From an uncultured Clostridia bacterium (GTDB lineage Bacteria > Bacillota > Clostridia > TANB77 > CAG-508), in the NCBI GenBank assembly GCA_944390395.1, contig CALXPY010000012.1, forward strand, positions 1 to 39,517: a stretch of 39,517 nucleotides of DNA, written 5' to 3'. The translations under genes were made by a program, and so were the position numbers. This document shows, one piece after another, positions 16,919-25,554 of this stretch. Below the pieces are notes generated by a model. It ran no database searches and was not told the DNA's origin. It worked only from the letters and a program-made list of their open reading frames with translations. How positions within the stretch are numbered: the first letter of the stretch is position 1; the number at the start of each line of letters is the position of its first letter.

Positions 16919-17617
16919 ATGAAGAAGATAGGATTTATAGGAGCTTATGATAAGATAGATTTAATTTTATACATAGCTAAACTTTTAAGGGCGATGGGAA
17001 AAAAGATAATGATTATAGATGCTACAATATTACAAAAAGCTAAATACATAGTTCCAGTAGTAAATCCTACTACTTCTTATGTAACTGAATTTGAAGAAAT
17101 GGATGTTGCAGTAGGATTTAAAGATATGGATTCTATAAAAGAATATCTGGGAATGCCATTACACGCAGAATTTGAATATGATTATATTTTATATGATATT
17201 GATTCGCCATCAGCTTTTGAAAGATTTAATATCATGGATGCAAATAAAAAATATTTTGTAACATCTTTTGACTTATATTCATTAAAAAGAGGGTTAGAAA
17301 TATTAGCAGGATTAAGAGAATCTATTCAAATTACTAAAGTATTATTTTCAAAGAATGCTACTAAAGAAGAAGATGAATACTTAAATTATTTAGCATTGGG
17401 ATATAAAATCTCATGGTCAGAAGAAAGAATTTATTTTCCTTTTGATACAAATGACCAAAGTGTGTTAATGGAAAATCAAAGAGTATCAAAAGTTAAATTA
17501 AAAAAAATAAGTACACAATATAAAGAAAGTCTTATGTATATTACAGAAGATATTCTAGAAGGACAGGAAACAAATGACTTAAGAAAAGTATTTAAACAAT
17601 TAGAAAGAGGAGTATAA
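16919..17617 (+). CDS. CpaE/MinD-like protein without a P-loop (Tad operon)
   Basis: 232 aa with a MinD/ParA-like alternating beta-alpha layout: KKIGFIGAYDKIDLILYIAK at the N-terminus, IMIID strand, YDYILYDIDSP (about 97-107) in the Walker B-like position. The KGGxGKT nucleotide-binding loop is replaced by GAYDKIDL, so nucleotide hydrolysis is unlikely. It sits between cpaB and a second CpaE-like gene, spaced by 15 and 3 nt, so it is translationally linked with both. A scaffold or localisation role for the Tad-like machine is the inference. Confidence 0.7.
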   Translation: MKKIGFIGAYDKIDLILYIAKLLRAMGKKIMIIDATILQKAKYIVPVVNPTTSYVTEFEEMDVAVGFKDMDSIKEYLGMPLHAEFEYDYILYDIDSPSAFERFNIMDANKKYFVTSFDLYSLKRGLEILAGLRESIQITKVLFSKNATKEEDEYLNYLALGYKISWSEERIYFPFDTNDQSVLMENQRVSKVKLKKISTQYKESLMYITEDILEGQETNDLRKVFKQLERGV

Positions 17618-17620
17618 TAA

Positions 17621-18457
17621 ATGGCTATTATAACTTTTTATAGTAAAGAAAAAAAAGAAACAGGTCAAACATTATCAATAGCTTCAATAGCATCAGAAAT
17701 GGCTATTGAACATAATTATAAAATATTATTAGTAGCAACAGGTTATAAAGACAAAAGCTTAGAAGATTGTTTTTGGGTTTCAGGTAAGAATGCTTTTAAG
17801 CCAGAACTAGCAGGAAAAAATGTTGGCATTGAATCTGGAATAGAAGGATTAACAAAAATTTTAGCTAGTAATAAAACTTCTCCTGAAATAGTAAAAAACT
17901 ATTCAAGAATTGTCTTAAAAGACAGATTAGATGTGTTGGAATCACCAAATGCAACAGAATATAAAGATTATGCAAATATAGCATCTCTTTATAAAGACGT
18001 TTTACAAGTTGCTAATAGATACTATGATTTGGTGTTCATTGATTTGAGCAAGCAGATGCCAAAAGAAGCAGAAGATGAAATATTGAAAATATCTGATATT
18101 GTTTTTGTAAATTTAACACAAAGATTAAAAACATTCGATGATTTTATAGAGTTAAGAGAACAAGATAATTTTTATAAAAAAACTAATGTAATGCTTGCGA
18201 TAGGAAGATATGACAAGTTTTCAAAGTATAATAATAAGAATATTACTAGATATTTAAAAGAAAAAAAGCCATTAGCAGTTATACCATATAATACTTTATT
18301 ATTTGAGGCATGCAGTGAGGGAACAATTATAGATTTTCTTTTAAAAATTAGAAATATTACAGATGAAGCAGATAGAAATTATGCTTTCTTGAAAGAAATA
18401 GGAGAAATAGACAAAAAGATTATATTTAAGTTACAAGAATTACAAATGAAGATTTAA
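17621..18457 (+). CDS. CpaE-like ParA/MinD-family protein with a degenerate P-loop
   Basis: 278 aa. It has the ParA/MinD order: N-terminal strand and loop, IASEMA helix, LLVATGYKD strand, YDLVFIDLSKQMP (about 138-150) at Walker B, and DIVFVNLTQ near residue 165. In the P-loop (KKETGQT, residues 11-17) the two glycines of KGG are lost and the signature Lys is Gln16, so ATPase activity is doubtful. CpaE proteins position Tad pilus machines at a pole or focus. It starts 3 nt after the preceding stop and ends 24 nt before the TadA-like ATPase gene. Confidence 0.75.
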   Translation: MAIITFYSKEKKETGQTLSIASIASEMAIEHNYKILLVATGYKDKSLEDCFWVSGKNAFKPELAGKNVGIESGIEGLTKILASNKTSPEIVKNYSRIVLKDRLDVLESPNATEYKDYANIASLYKDVLQVANRYYDLVFIDLSKQMPKEAEDEILKISDIVFVNLTQRLKTFDDFIELREQDNFYKKTNVMLAIGRYDKFSKYNNKNITRYLKEKKPLAVIPYNTLLFEACSEGTIIDFLLKIRNITDEADRNYAFLKEIGEIDKKIIFKLQELQMKI

Positions 18458-18481
18458 ACTAGAAGGAGGTAGAAACTTAGA

Positions 18482-20445
18482 ATGGAAAACATACTTTTAA
18501 TTCTAATAGTTCTTATAATAGCTCTTTTCTTAGTTGTAAGATTTATAAGAAAAAGAAGAGCAGAACAAGTAGAAGACACAATAGAAGTTGATGATAAAAC
18601 ATACACTTTAGAGATGATGAAGCAATTCGTTAAGAAAAGACTAGATGAAATCACTAAGGTTAACTTATATGATATTGGACTTTCAGAAGAGGAATTAAAA
18701 AGAAGGAAAAATAAAAAGTATGAGTTAAAGAAAGCTTTAAAAGGTTGTACTTATGGAGACGTTAACGATAAGAAATATGTTAAAGAATTAATATATGACT
18801 TATTATATAGAGAGTATGGAGTAAACGAAACTAATGTGTCTAAAGCAATACCTTTTGATATTCCATCACTTCTTACAGCACAAGATAAATTTGATATAAT
18901 TTTATATATGTACAAAAATGAATTTGGTTATGAAGCATTAACTGAACTTATAAAAAAATATGATTTAGCAGAATTAAAGTATGTAGAAGGAGAAACAAAG
19001 CCTTCTTATGTAATTACTGCAGACGAAATAAATGATATATATGAAAAAGAAAATTTTGTATTAACATTAGAAGATAAAATAAATATTGTAGTACAAAGAA
19101 TATATCAACATTACAAAGGCTATAGTAGTATAGATGAGATTAGAGACATGAATATAGATGGTATTTCAGGCGGTGTATCTGGACTACCAGAATCATTCTT
19201 AAGCCAAGTTGCACAAACAGATGGAGATTATTTAGATCAAGTTGTTGAACATAAAGTACCACGTGCTTGTGATAGTATTTGGATAATGTTCCAAGGTAAA
19301 TCTATAAGATTAGCATTCTTATCTTTTGGCACAGAAGCAGAGCTAAAAAGAGTTTGTCAAAATATTTATAAATATAATAACCCTGGACAATTGTCAGATA
19401 CAAATGGTTATAAAATTAATGAAATGAAAGACGGATCTCGTGTTGTTGTTGTAAGACCAAGTATGTCTGAAACATGGGCATTTTTCGTAAGAAAATTCGA
19501 CGTTAAGAGAGCTACACTAGAACAAATAATTAGATTTCCTGGAAAAGAGCAAGCAATTGATTTACTAAAATATTTAGTAAAAGGAGCAAGAATTATATCA
19601 CTTACAGGAGAGCAAGGCTGCCGGAAAAACAACAATGCTTATGGCAATGATAGAAAATATATACGAAACTATGAACCTTCGTATTACAGAAACTGCTTTC
19701 GAGCTTCACTTAAGAAAAATTTATCCAACAAGAAACATCTTATCAATGCGTGAAACAGAAACTGTATCAGGACAAGCTTGTTTGGACGTTCAGAAAAAGA
19801 CAGATGGTTCTGTAAATATTATCCGGAGAGGTTGCTACTGACCCGGTTGCATCTTGGATGATACAATCAGCACAGGTTGCTTCTAAATTTACATTATTTA
19901 CTCACCATGCAAAAACATTTCCAGACTTAGTAACAGCTCTACGTAACTCAATGCTTAGAGCAGGGGTGTTTAAAGATGAGAAAACAGCAGAAGAACAAGT
20001 TGTACAAGTTTTAAATTTTGATATACATCTTGTTAAAGACTTTAGGGGTAGAAGATACATAGAAAGAGTAACAGAATGTATTCCTGTAAGAGATAAAAAC
20101 GAATATACTTTTGATCATAGAAAAGAAAAAACATTTGAAGGAAAATTTGATAAATTTGCAGACAATGCAACAATATATTTTACAAAATCTACAAACAAAG
20201 AATTATACAAATATGTTAACATACTAGAATATCATGATGGAACTTATGTATTAACAAATCCAATATCAGAAACAAATATTAAAGAAATGAGAGAAAACAT
20301 GGATGACTCAGATATTGATGCATTTAACAAGTTCCTTAAAGATAATTGGGGGATAGAGTCTCCAAACATGTATGAAGATGAAGAAACAGTTACAGTTTCT
20401 TCAACACCTAAAAAAAGAGGAAGAAAAGCAAAGACAAAAGAATAA
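18482..20445 (+). CDS. tadA: CpaF/TadA-type secretion ATPase with two +1 frameshifts at CGGA
   Basis: The hexameric ATPase that powers the Tad-like machine. Three frames join into one 653-aa protein when one base is skipped at 19622 and one at 19824. The first frame alone runs to 19753 and loses all homology after the Walker A start; the second stops at 19841. The restored protein has an N-terminal membrane helix (about 2-20), an N-terminal domain, then GEQGC-G-KTTML with Gly381-Lys382 as Walker A, the LRKIYPTRN and RETETVSGQ segments, and NII-G-EVATDP with Gly448-Glu449 in the Walker B region. After that come SQVASKFTLFTHHAKT-like His-box residues and a basic KKRGRKAKTKE tail. Both skipped bases immediately precede a required glycine. 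An N-terminal membrane anchor is unusual for this family. Confidence 0.9.
19622..19625 (+). other. Candidate +1 frameshift site CGGA at Walker A of TadA
   Basis: Zero-frame GGC TGC CGG AAA AAC leads away from homology. Reading GGA at 19623 gives G-K-T-T of the P-loop (Gly381). Deleting the C at 19618 instead would give Gly-Ala-Gly-Lys, so the extra base cannot be placed with certainty within GGCTGCC. Confidence 0.65.
19824..19827 (+). other. Candidate +1 frameshift site CGGA at Walker B of TadA
   Basis: In the frame set by the first shift, AAT ATT ATC CGG AGA continues to a stop at 19839-19841. Reading GGA at 19825 restores Gly448-Glu449-Val and the rest of the ATPase. Confidence 0.65.
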
Positions 20446-20469
20446 AGTGTAAGTGAGGTGAGAACTCTA

Positions 20470-22560
20470 ATGTCTAACGATATACTTATGTATCTCCTTA
20501 TTGGAGTAGGAGTGCTATTCGTTTTAATTATAGGTATATATTTTTTACTCAGAAAAAAAATGGGTAGTGCAGAAGCTAAAAGGATTAAACAATTAAGACA
20601 AGGTACACAAGTAAGTAAGTTTTCAGGAGAAATATTATATCAAAAATTATATGTTATATATTTAAAAACTCCATTCTTAAAAAGATATTTGTTAAAGTTA
20701 AGAAGAAAACTTGAAATTATTAATGTGGATGATGAATATTTGACTAGAAAGCAAGCTTCAAAAATATTAACAAATACTTTGTTAGTAATAATTCCTTTAA
20801 CAATTGCTATTATAATAATTACACATAACAACTATTTATTAATGTCAATCTTATTAATCTTTGAAGTATTTATGATAGATACATTTATAGATGGAAGGGT
20901 TGACAAAATAGATAATAAACTTCTAAGGGAGCAAATTGATTTCTTTTCAGAAATAAGACATGCTTATCATGAATTTAATATGGTTGAAGAAGCAATATAT
21001 CAAGTTGCACAAGATGATGACAAACCAGAAATGTCAAGACAAGCAGAAAAAATATATGAAGTTTTAATATCTGATGATCCAGAATCAGAATTGGAAAAGT
21101 ATTATGACGTTGCACCTAATAGCTATTTGAAAGAATTTGCTGGAATTTCATATCTTACAAAAGAATTTGGAGATAGAAAAGTAGACAACAGTTCATTATA
21201 TTTAAAAAACTTAAACAATATTACTCAAGAGATGCAATTAGAGATATTAAAAAGAGACAAGTTAGATTATACTTTCCAAAGCTTATCAGTAATATCTATT
21301 GTTCCAATGTTGGCACTAGAGCCTATAAAAAATTGGTCAATTTCACAATTTAGCTTTACAGAGAGCTTCTATAATGGAAAGAATGGTATGATAGTACAAA
21401 TTCTAGTTTTAATTATTACATTTGTATGTTACATACTTACAAGAAAGTTAAAAGATAATGGCTCTACAGCTATGAATACAAAAAATACAGAAAATCCATG
21501 GCAAGAAAAATTATATAGAATACCATTTGTAAAGAAATTTGTAGACTTGTTTATACCTAAGCAAGGGACTAAAGAATATAGAGAATTAAAGAACAAACTA
21601 AAAGAAGCTGCTTCAAAAGATAAAATGGAATGGATATATGTTAATAGATTGCTATTATGTATTGTTACATTTTTCGTTTCAGTTATATTATTTGCACAAT
21701 TACACCAAATATCTATAAATTATGTTTATACGGAGCCGACTGTAACTTATGATATTATAGGACAGATGGCAGAAAAAGATCAAAAACAAGCAATGGAATT
21801 AACAGAGTCGGATAACCAGTATTTAAATCATTATAGAGGTAATACAGCTTTAACTCAAGAAGAATTACAACGAGTAATGAAATCAGGAAGAATAAATTCT
21901 GATTATATAGATAGTACAGACGAAGAAATTGAAGTGGCAGCTGAAAGAATCATGGAAAAACTTATGCAGGTAAACAGTGAAAACTTGCAGTGGTTTGAAG
22001 TTTTACTAGGATTAGTATTTGCTGTAATTGCCTATATGGCACCAATATGGCTATTAAAATTTCAAGCAAAAATGAGACAATTAGAGATGGAAGACGAAGT
22101 AATGCAGTTTAATACTATTATTCTAATGCTTATGAAAATAGAAAGAGTAAATGTAGAAATAATTCTAGAATGGTTAGAAAGATATGCCAATATATTTAAA
22201 GAACCAATAAGTAAATGTGTAAACAACTATGAAAGTGGTGCATGGGAAGCACTAGAACAATTAAAAGAAGATGTGGCGTATGTACCATTTATACGTATAG
22301 TAGAAAGTTTACAAGCAGCAGTAGAAAAAATACCAATAACAGATGCCTTCGATGAATTAGACACAGAAAGAGACTACTATCAAGCTAAAAGAAAAGAATC
22401 TAATGATAGATTAATTTCTAAAAAAGGTATGATAGGTAAAGGAATTGGTTTTGCACCAATGGTAGTATTATTTGTTGGCTATTTAATTGTACCACTTGTA
22501 TTTATAGGAATAATGAGCATGACAGAATCTTTAAGCGGTATGACTAGTAGTGCACTATAA
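20470..22560 (+). CDS. TadB/TadC-like polytopic membrane protein (T2SSF-type platform)
   Basis: 696 aa from ATG 20470, chosen because GAGGTGAGA lies 7-9 nt upstream; an in-frame GTG at 20458 lies inside that site. There is an N-terminal membrane helix (about 4-26). Two halves follow, each with paired helices: around residues 100-130 and 300-325, then about 385-410, 510-535 and 650-690. The C-terminal half has the cytoplasmic helical segment DEVMQFNTIILMLMKIERV typical of TadB/TadC platforms. Most Tad systems have separate TadB and TadC proteins of about 300 aa; here one long protein may do both jobs. It follows the ATPase gene by 24 nt, its cognate partner. Confidence 0.78.
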   Translation: MSNDILMYLLIGVGVLFVLIIGIYFLLRKKMGSAEAKRIKQLRQGTQVSKFSGEILYQKLYVIYLKTPFLKRYLLKLRRKLEIINVDDEYLTRKQASKILTNTLLVIIPLTIAIIIITHNNYLLMSILLIFEVFMIDTFIDGRVDKIDNKLLREQIDFFSEIRHAYHEFNMVEEAIYQVAQDDDKPEMSRQAEKIYEVLISDDPESELEKYYDVAPNSYLKEFAGISYLTKEFGDRKVDNSSLYLKNLNNITQEMQLEILKRDKLDYTFQSLSVISIVPMLALEPIKNWSISQFSFTESFYNGKNGMIVQILVLIITFVCYILTRKLKDNGSTAMNTKNTENPWQEKLYRIPFVKKFVDLFIPKQGTKEYRELKNKLKEAASKDKMEWIYVNRLLLCIVTFFVSVILFAQLHQISINYVYTEPTVTYDIIGQMAEKDQKQAMELTESDNQYLNHYRGNTALTQEELQRVMKSGRINSDYIDSTDEEIEVAAERIMEKLMQVNSENLQWFEVLLGLVFAVIAYMAPIWLLKFQAKMRQLEMEDEVMQFNTIILMLMKIERVNVEIILEWLERYANIFKEPISKCVNNYESGAWEALEQLKEDVAYVPFIRIVESLQAAVEKIPITDAFDELDTERDYYQAKRKESNDRLISKKGMIGKGIGFAPMVVLFVGYLIVPLVFIGIMSMTESLSGMTSSAL

Positions 22561-22573
22561 GGAGGTATAGATT

Positions 22574-23209
22574 ATGGAAAATGCATCAAAGGCTTTATTG
22601 ATGGCAGCATCTGTACTAGTTGCACTAATTATAATTGGAGTACTTGTTTGGATGTTTACTTCAATAAGTAATACACAACAAACTGAAGCTGATTCAGAAG
22701 AAATTAAGATTATGACAGAATACAATAATAAAATAGAAAAATTTAATGCCAGTGGCTTATATGGAAGTGAAATATTATCACTAGCTAATTTAATTGAAGA
22801 CTATAATATAAGACAAGCTGAATTTCAGGGATATTCAGAAATTACTCTAACAGTAAGAATTAAAGCAATACCTGTAGCAGAAGTATTTACAAGCACTGAA
22901 TATACAGATGAAAATTTAATTTCAACTTATGAAACTTTAAATAATAGAATTGATGAAATGGTAAGAAAAACTTATGCTAATGGTAGATCAATATCATATT
23001 TTGCAGGATTGAGAACAAATGAATTAGAACAAATAAAAGCACAATATCCTGGTGATGCAGAAATACAAAATATAGAGGTAACAATAGATGAGTATAATAG
23101 TTTAAAATCAGAAATGACTCAATTTAAAACTAAAAGATTTGGAACACCAGTAGTAGAATATGACAATAATACAGCTAGAATAACATCAATGATCTTTACA
23201 GAAGTTTAG
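22574..23209 (+). CDS. MENASKAL-family pilin-like protein 1
   Basis: 211 aa. The N-terminus MENASKALL is followed at once by one long hydrophobic helix (about residues 8-30), then a soluble domain. No leader precedes the helix, so the mature form would start at Met or Glu2, unlike Flp or type IV prepilins that need a peptidase. The protein shares the octamer with the products at 23222 and 24352, and in variant form 24825, but not the rest of its sequence. RBS is AAGGAGG. Position after the ATPase and platform genes suggests a pilin, pseudopilin or exported substrate. Family unknown to me. Confidence 0.75.
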   Translation: MENASKALLMAASVLVALIIIGVLVWMFTSISNTQQTEADSEEIKIMTEYNNKIEKFNASGLYGSEILSLANLIEDYNIRQAEFQGYSEITLTVRIKAIPVAEVFTSTEYTDENLISTYETLNNRIDEMVRKTYANGRSISYFAGLRTNELEQIKAQYPGDAEIQNIEVTIDEYNSLKSEMTQFKTKRFGTPVVEYDNNTARITSMIFTEV

Positions 23210-23221
23210 GAGGAAACATAT

Positions 23222-23800
23222 ATGGAAAATGCGTCAAAAGCACTATTGATGTCAGCAGGTATTTTAATAGGAGTTTTAATTTTATCATTAGCAGCGTATT
23301 TATTTTATGTATATGGTCAATATAGTGCAGATACAGTAGCAAGGATAGATGAAAGACAAATTACACAATTTAATAACCAATTTTTAAAATATTATGGTAC
23401 AACAATAGTAGAAGATGTTTCTACAGGTAGAGTTATTGAACAACCAATACTTTGTACAGCACATGATATTATAAGTTTATCTAACATTGCAAAACAGAAC
23501 AATGAAAACTTAGAAATTGAAAACTTAGGAACTTATGATGAAAATACAAGATATGTTCAAATAGACGTATTAAAACCTAGAATGTATAATGTAGAGTTAG
23601 CTTCTGACGAAGATAAAACTACTTTTATACAAAATAATGATTTAGTTGATGTAATAAGGGGAGATAGTTTAGAACCATCATTACAAACTAAATACTTTAA
23701 ATGCGTTAATGTAGAAATTAGTAATGTAACAAAAAGAGTTAATCATGTAGTCTTTACAGAGCTTACCGAAGACGAATACAAAAATTTGACAAATAACTAA
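23222..23800 (+). CDS. MENASKAL-family pilin-like protein 2
   Basis: 192 aa with the same MENASKALLMSAG start, a hydrophobic helix (about 8-32), then an extracytoplasmic domain rich in Asn, Asp and Thr. The segment RQITQFNNQFLKYYGTT (about 43-59) resembles the N1-like region of protein 1 (NNKIEKFNASGLYG) and of protein 3 (HNEPYDRYLGTR), so a common short core of the form N-x(3)-[FY]-x(3)-[YL]-G may follow the helix in all. It lies 12 nt after protein 1 with RBS AGGAGG. Function inferred only from context. Confidence 0.75.
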   Translation: MENASKALLMSAGILIGVLILSLAAYLFYVYGQYSADTVARIDERQITQFNNQFLKYYGTTIVEDVSTGRVIEQPILCTAHDIISLSNIAKQNNENLEIENLGTYDENTRYVQIDVLKPRMYNVELASDEDKTTFIQNNDLVDVIRGDSLEPSLQTKYFKCVNVEISNVTKRVNHVVFTELTEDEYKNLTNN

Positions 23801-23809
23801 AAAAATAGA

Positions 23810-23838
23810 TTGCTAAAAAAAATATAAAATGTTATAAT
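23810..23838 (+). promoter_or_regulatory. Internal promoter within the Tad-like operon
   Basis: TTGCTA (23810-23815), 17 nt, consensus TATAAT (23833-23838). The expected RNA start (about 23845) coincides with the ATG at 23846, so the next gene could be read from a leaderless mRNA. Confidence 0.6.
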
Positions 23839-23845
23839 AGGGTTA

Positions 23846-24280
23846 ATGATGAAGAAATATGTTTTAATTATTTTAATGATAGTTTTAATTTTATTATTAG
23901 TGATTGGCTATAGCTTTTATAATTATAATCAAGCACAGGCTTTTTATAAAAAAATAAATGAAGACTATGCATCTTATTATAATAAAGAAGTTGTTGGAAC
24001 AACACTAATTAGTATAATTAATAGAACTATAGATATAAATGAAAAAAATAGTATAGAAAAAGATGAAAATGATATCTATTATCTAGAAAATGAAGAAGAT
24101 TCTATAAAATTATATGTAAAATTTTTAGAAGACGATAGAACAATTCCAATGGAAGATATTGCGGAAAAAGAGACAGAAAATTTTGTACAATACTATGGAA
24201 CAGCTTCATTTAAATGTACAGAAATAGAATATCATGAAAAAACAAATAATGTAAAAGCATTATATTTTGAACAGATTTAA
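23846..24280 (+). CDS. Single-pass exported protein of unknown function in the Tad-like operon
   Basis: 144 aa. A Lys pair, a hydrophobic helix (about 4-24) and a soluble domain of about 120 residues (FLEDDRTIP, then a C-terminal FKCTEIEYHEKT). It lacks the MENASKAL octamer. No AGGAGG precedes the start; only AGGG at 23838-23841, part of the promoter. Either ATG 23846 or 23849 may be used. The signal-anchor type and the position between two MENASKAL genes suggest an accessory of the same machine, possibly with separate control. Confidence 0.65.
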   Translation: MMKKYVLIILMIVLILLLVIGYSFYNYNQAQAFYKKINEDYASYYNKEVVGTTLISIINRTIDINEKNSIEKDENDIYYLENEEDSIKLYVKFLEDDRTIPMEDIAEKETENFVQYYGTASFKCTEIEYHEKTNNVKALYFEQI

Positions 24281-24351
24281 ATATTTAATTATTGATTTTA
24301 ATATTAAATTTATATAAAAAAACAAAAGTAAAATTTAAGGAGGAATTTTTT

Positions 24352-24801
24352 ATGGAGAATGCATCAAAAGCATTAATTATAGCAGGAGCTATACTTTTAT
24401 CAATTTTAATTATAGGATTAGGAATGTACATTTACAACATGGCAGCAGACGCAATTACAGATACTGGTTTAGATAAAACTAAAATACAAGCACACAACGA
24501 ACCTTATGACAGATATTTAGGAACAAGATCTGGTACAGATGTTAGAACTTTAGTGAAAAATGTAACTAATAATAATAATTCACATCCAGATGATGAAACA
24601 CAACAAATAGCAGTTGTTTTTGGTAGTTCAGCAGCAGGAATAACAGATGTTAATAATAGAGGGTCAGGATATTTAACAGTAGCTGATATTCAAGCTAATG
24701 TTTTAACTCAAATCAAAGCAGGACAAACTTATACTGTCGATTTTGGATATGATGCAAAATCAGGTTTAATAATTGCTGTTGGAATTCAATTAAAACAATA
24801 A
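24352..24801 (+). CDS. MENASKAL-family pilin-like protein 3
   Basis: 149 aa from ATG 24352, chosen because AAGGAGGAATTTTTT lies directly upstream; the in-frame upstream start near 24292 adds a segment without an RBS. The product begins MENASKALIIAGAILL, has one hydrophobic helix (about 7-32), then HNEPYDRYLGTRSGTDV and a compact domain with VNNRGSGYLTV (about 105). It is the smallest of the four MENASKAL proteins, which would suit a major pilin. No disulfide-forming cysteines. Confidence 0.75.
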   Translation: MENASKALIIAGAILLSILIIGLGMYIYNMAADAITDTGLDKTKIQAHNEPYDRYLGTRSGTDVRTLVKNVTNNNNSHPDDETQQIAVVFGSSAAGITDVNNRGSGYLTVADIQANVLTQIKAGQTYTVDFGYDAKSGLIIAVGIQLKQ

Positions 24802-24824
24802 TTTTATTTTAGGGATTTAAAAAT

Positions 24825-25529
24825 ATGGAAAATGCAGTTGAAGCTTTAAAAATGGCTTTTGCCGTATTAGTATTTGTAATAGCATTAAGTATATGTATAT
24901 TTATGTTTGGAAAAGCAAGAGAAACTTCAGATATTGTTTTATCAAGTTCTGACCAAACACAATTTTATGAATATGAAACATATTCTAACGATTATAAAAC
25001 TAGAATTGTTGGATTAGAAACTATAATACCTACATTGTATAAATACTATAAAGAAAATTATACAGTATTATTTTTAGATACATCAGGTAAACCATTGAGA
25101 TTATATAGTACACAAACAAATCCAGAATTATGGAGTCATGATTTAGATGATGATTCTGACTCTATTCCAGACATAATTAGTAAGTATTATGATCATGAAA
25201 ACAACGAAGATGTTTGTGCATTTGATGTTGATGAAGAAACAAGAAGACATGAACCATGGACAGGGGGGCCATCAGATTTTAAAGAAAATTTAGATGCCTT
25301 TCTTAACGGAGATGTTTTCGTATATCCAAGTGAAAATGGAGAATATGACTATGGAAGTTCAGCCCAAATTGGAACAGGAGGCTTTATAGGAAAATATTCT
25401 AATCGTAAATTCGAAGAAACTTTAGGAGAGTATACTTATAACGTAGAAAGTGAAGATGTTGATGAAAATAATGATACATTACTAAAGAACAAAGAAAAAA
25501 GAGTAATAGTATATAGATTATTACCATAG
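24825..25529 (+). CDS. MENASKAL-related pilin-like protein 4
   Basis: 234 aa beginning MENAVEALKMAF, a variant of the octamer, followed by a hydrophobic helix (about 9-30). The rest is acidic, with DDDSDSIPD (about 107-115) and Glu/Asp-rich stretches, and ends in VIVYRLLP. It follows the previous gene by 23 nt with a weak RBS (AGGGA), so it may be made in smaller amounts, as for a minor pilin. The acidic segment could bind calcium. Function inferred from context. Confidence 0.72.
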   Translation: MENAVEALKMAFAVLVFVIALSICIFMFGKARETSDIVLSSSDQTQFYEYETYSNDYKTRIVGLETIIPTLYKYYKENYTVLFLDTSGKPLRLYSTQTNPELWSHDLDDDSDSIPDIISKYYDHENNEDVCAFDVDEETRRHEPWTGGPSDFKENLDAFLNGDVFVYPSENGEYDYGSSAQIGTGGFIGKYSNRKFEETLGEYTYNVESEDVDENNDTLLKNKEKRVIVYRLLP

Positions 25530-25554
25530 AAGTAATTTTTGAAAGGAGATTAAT

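Noticed and set aside
14215..19827. Explaining the three breaks as stop-codon reassignment or selenocysteine
   Set aside because: Each break needs a change of frame by one base, not read-through of a stop codon, and no SECIS-like need is seen.
19635..19841. A separate 68-aa protein between two TadA fragments
   Set aside because: Its sequence is the middle of the CpaF/TadA ATPase in the +1 frame. It has no RBS and is better described as part of one gene read with two frameshifts.
24292..24351. An upstream start for MENASKAL protein 3
   Set aside because: It would add a 20-residue segment with no RBS, while AAGGAGG precedes ATG 24352 and the octamer is the start in the paralogues.
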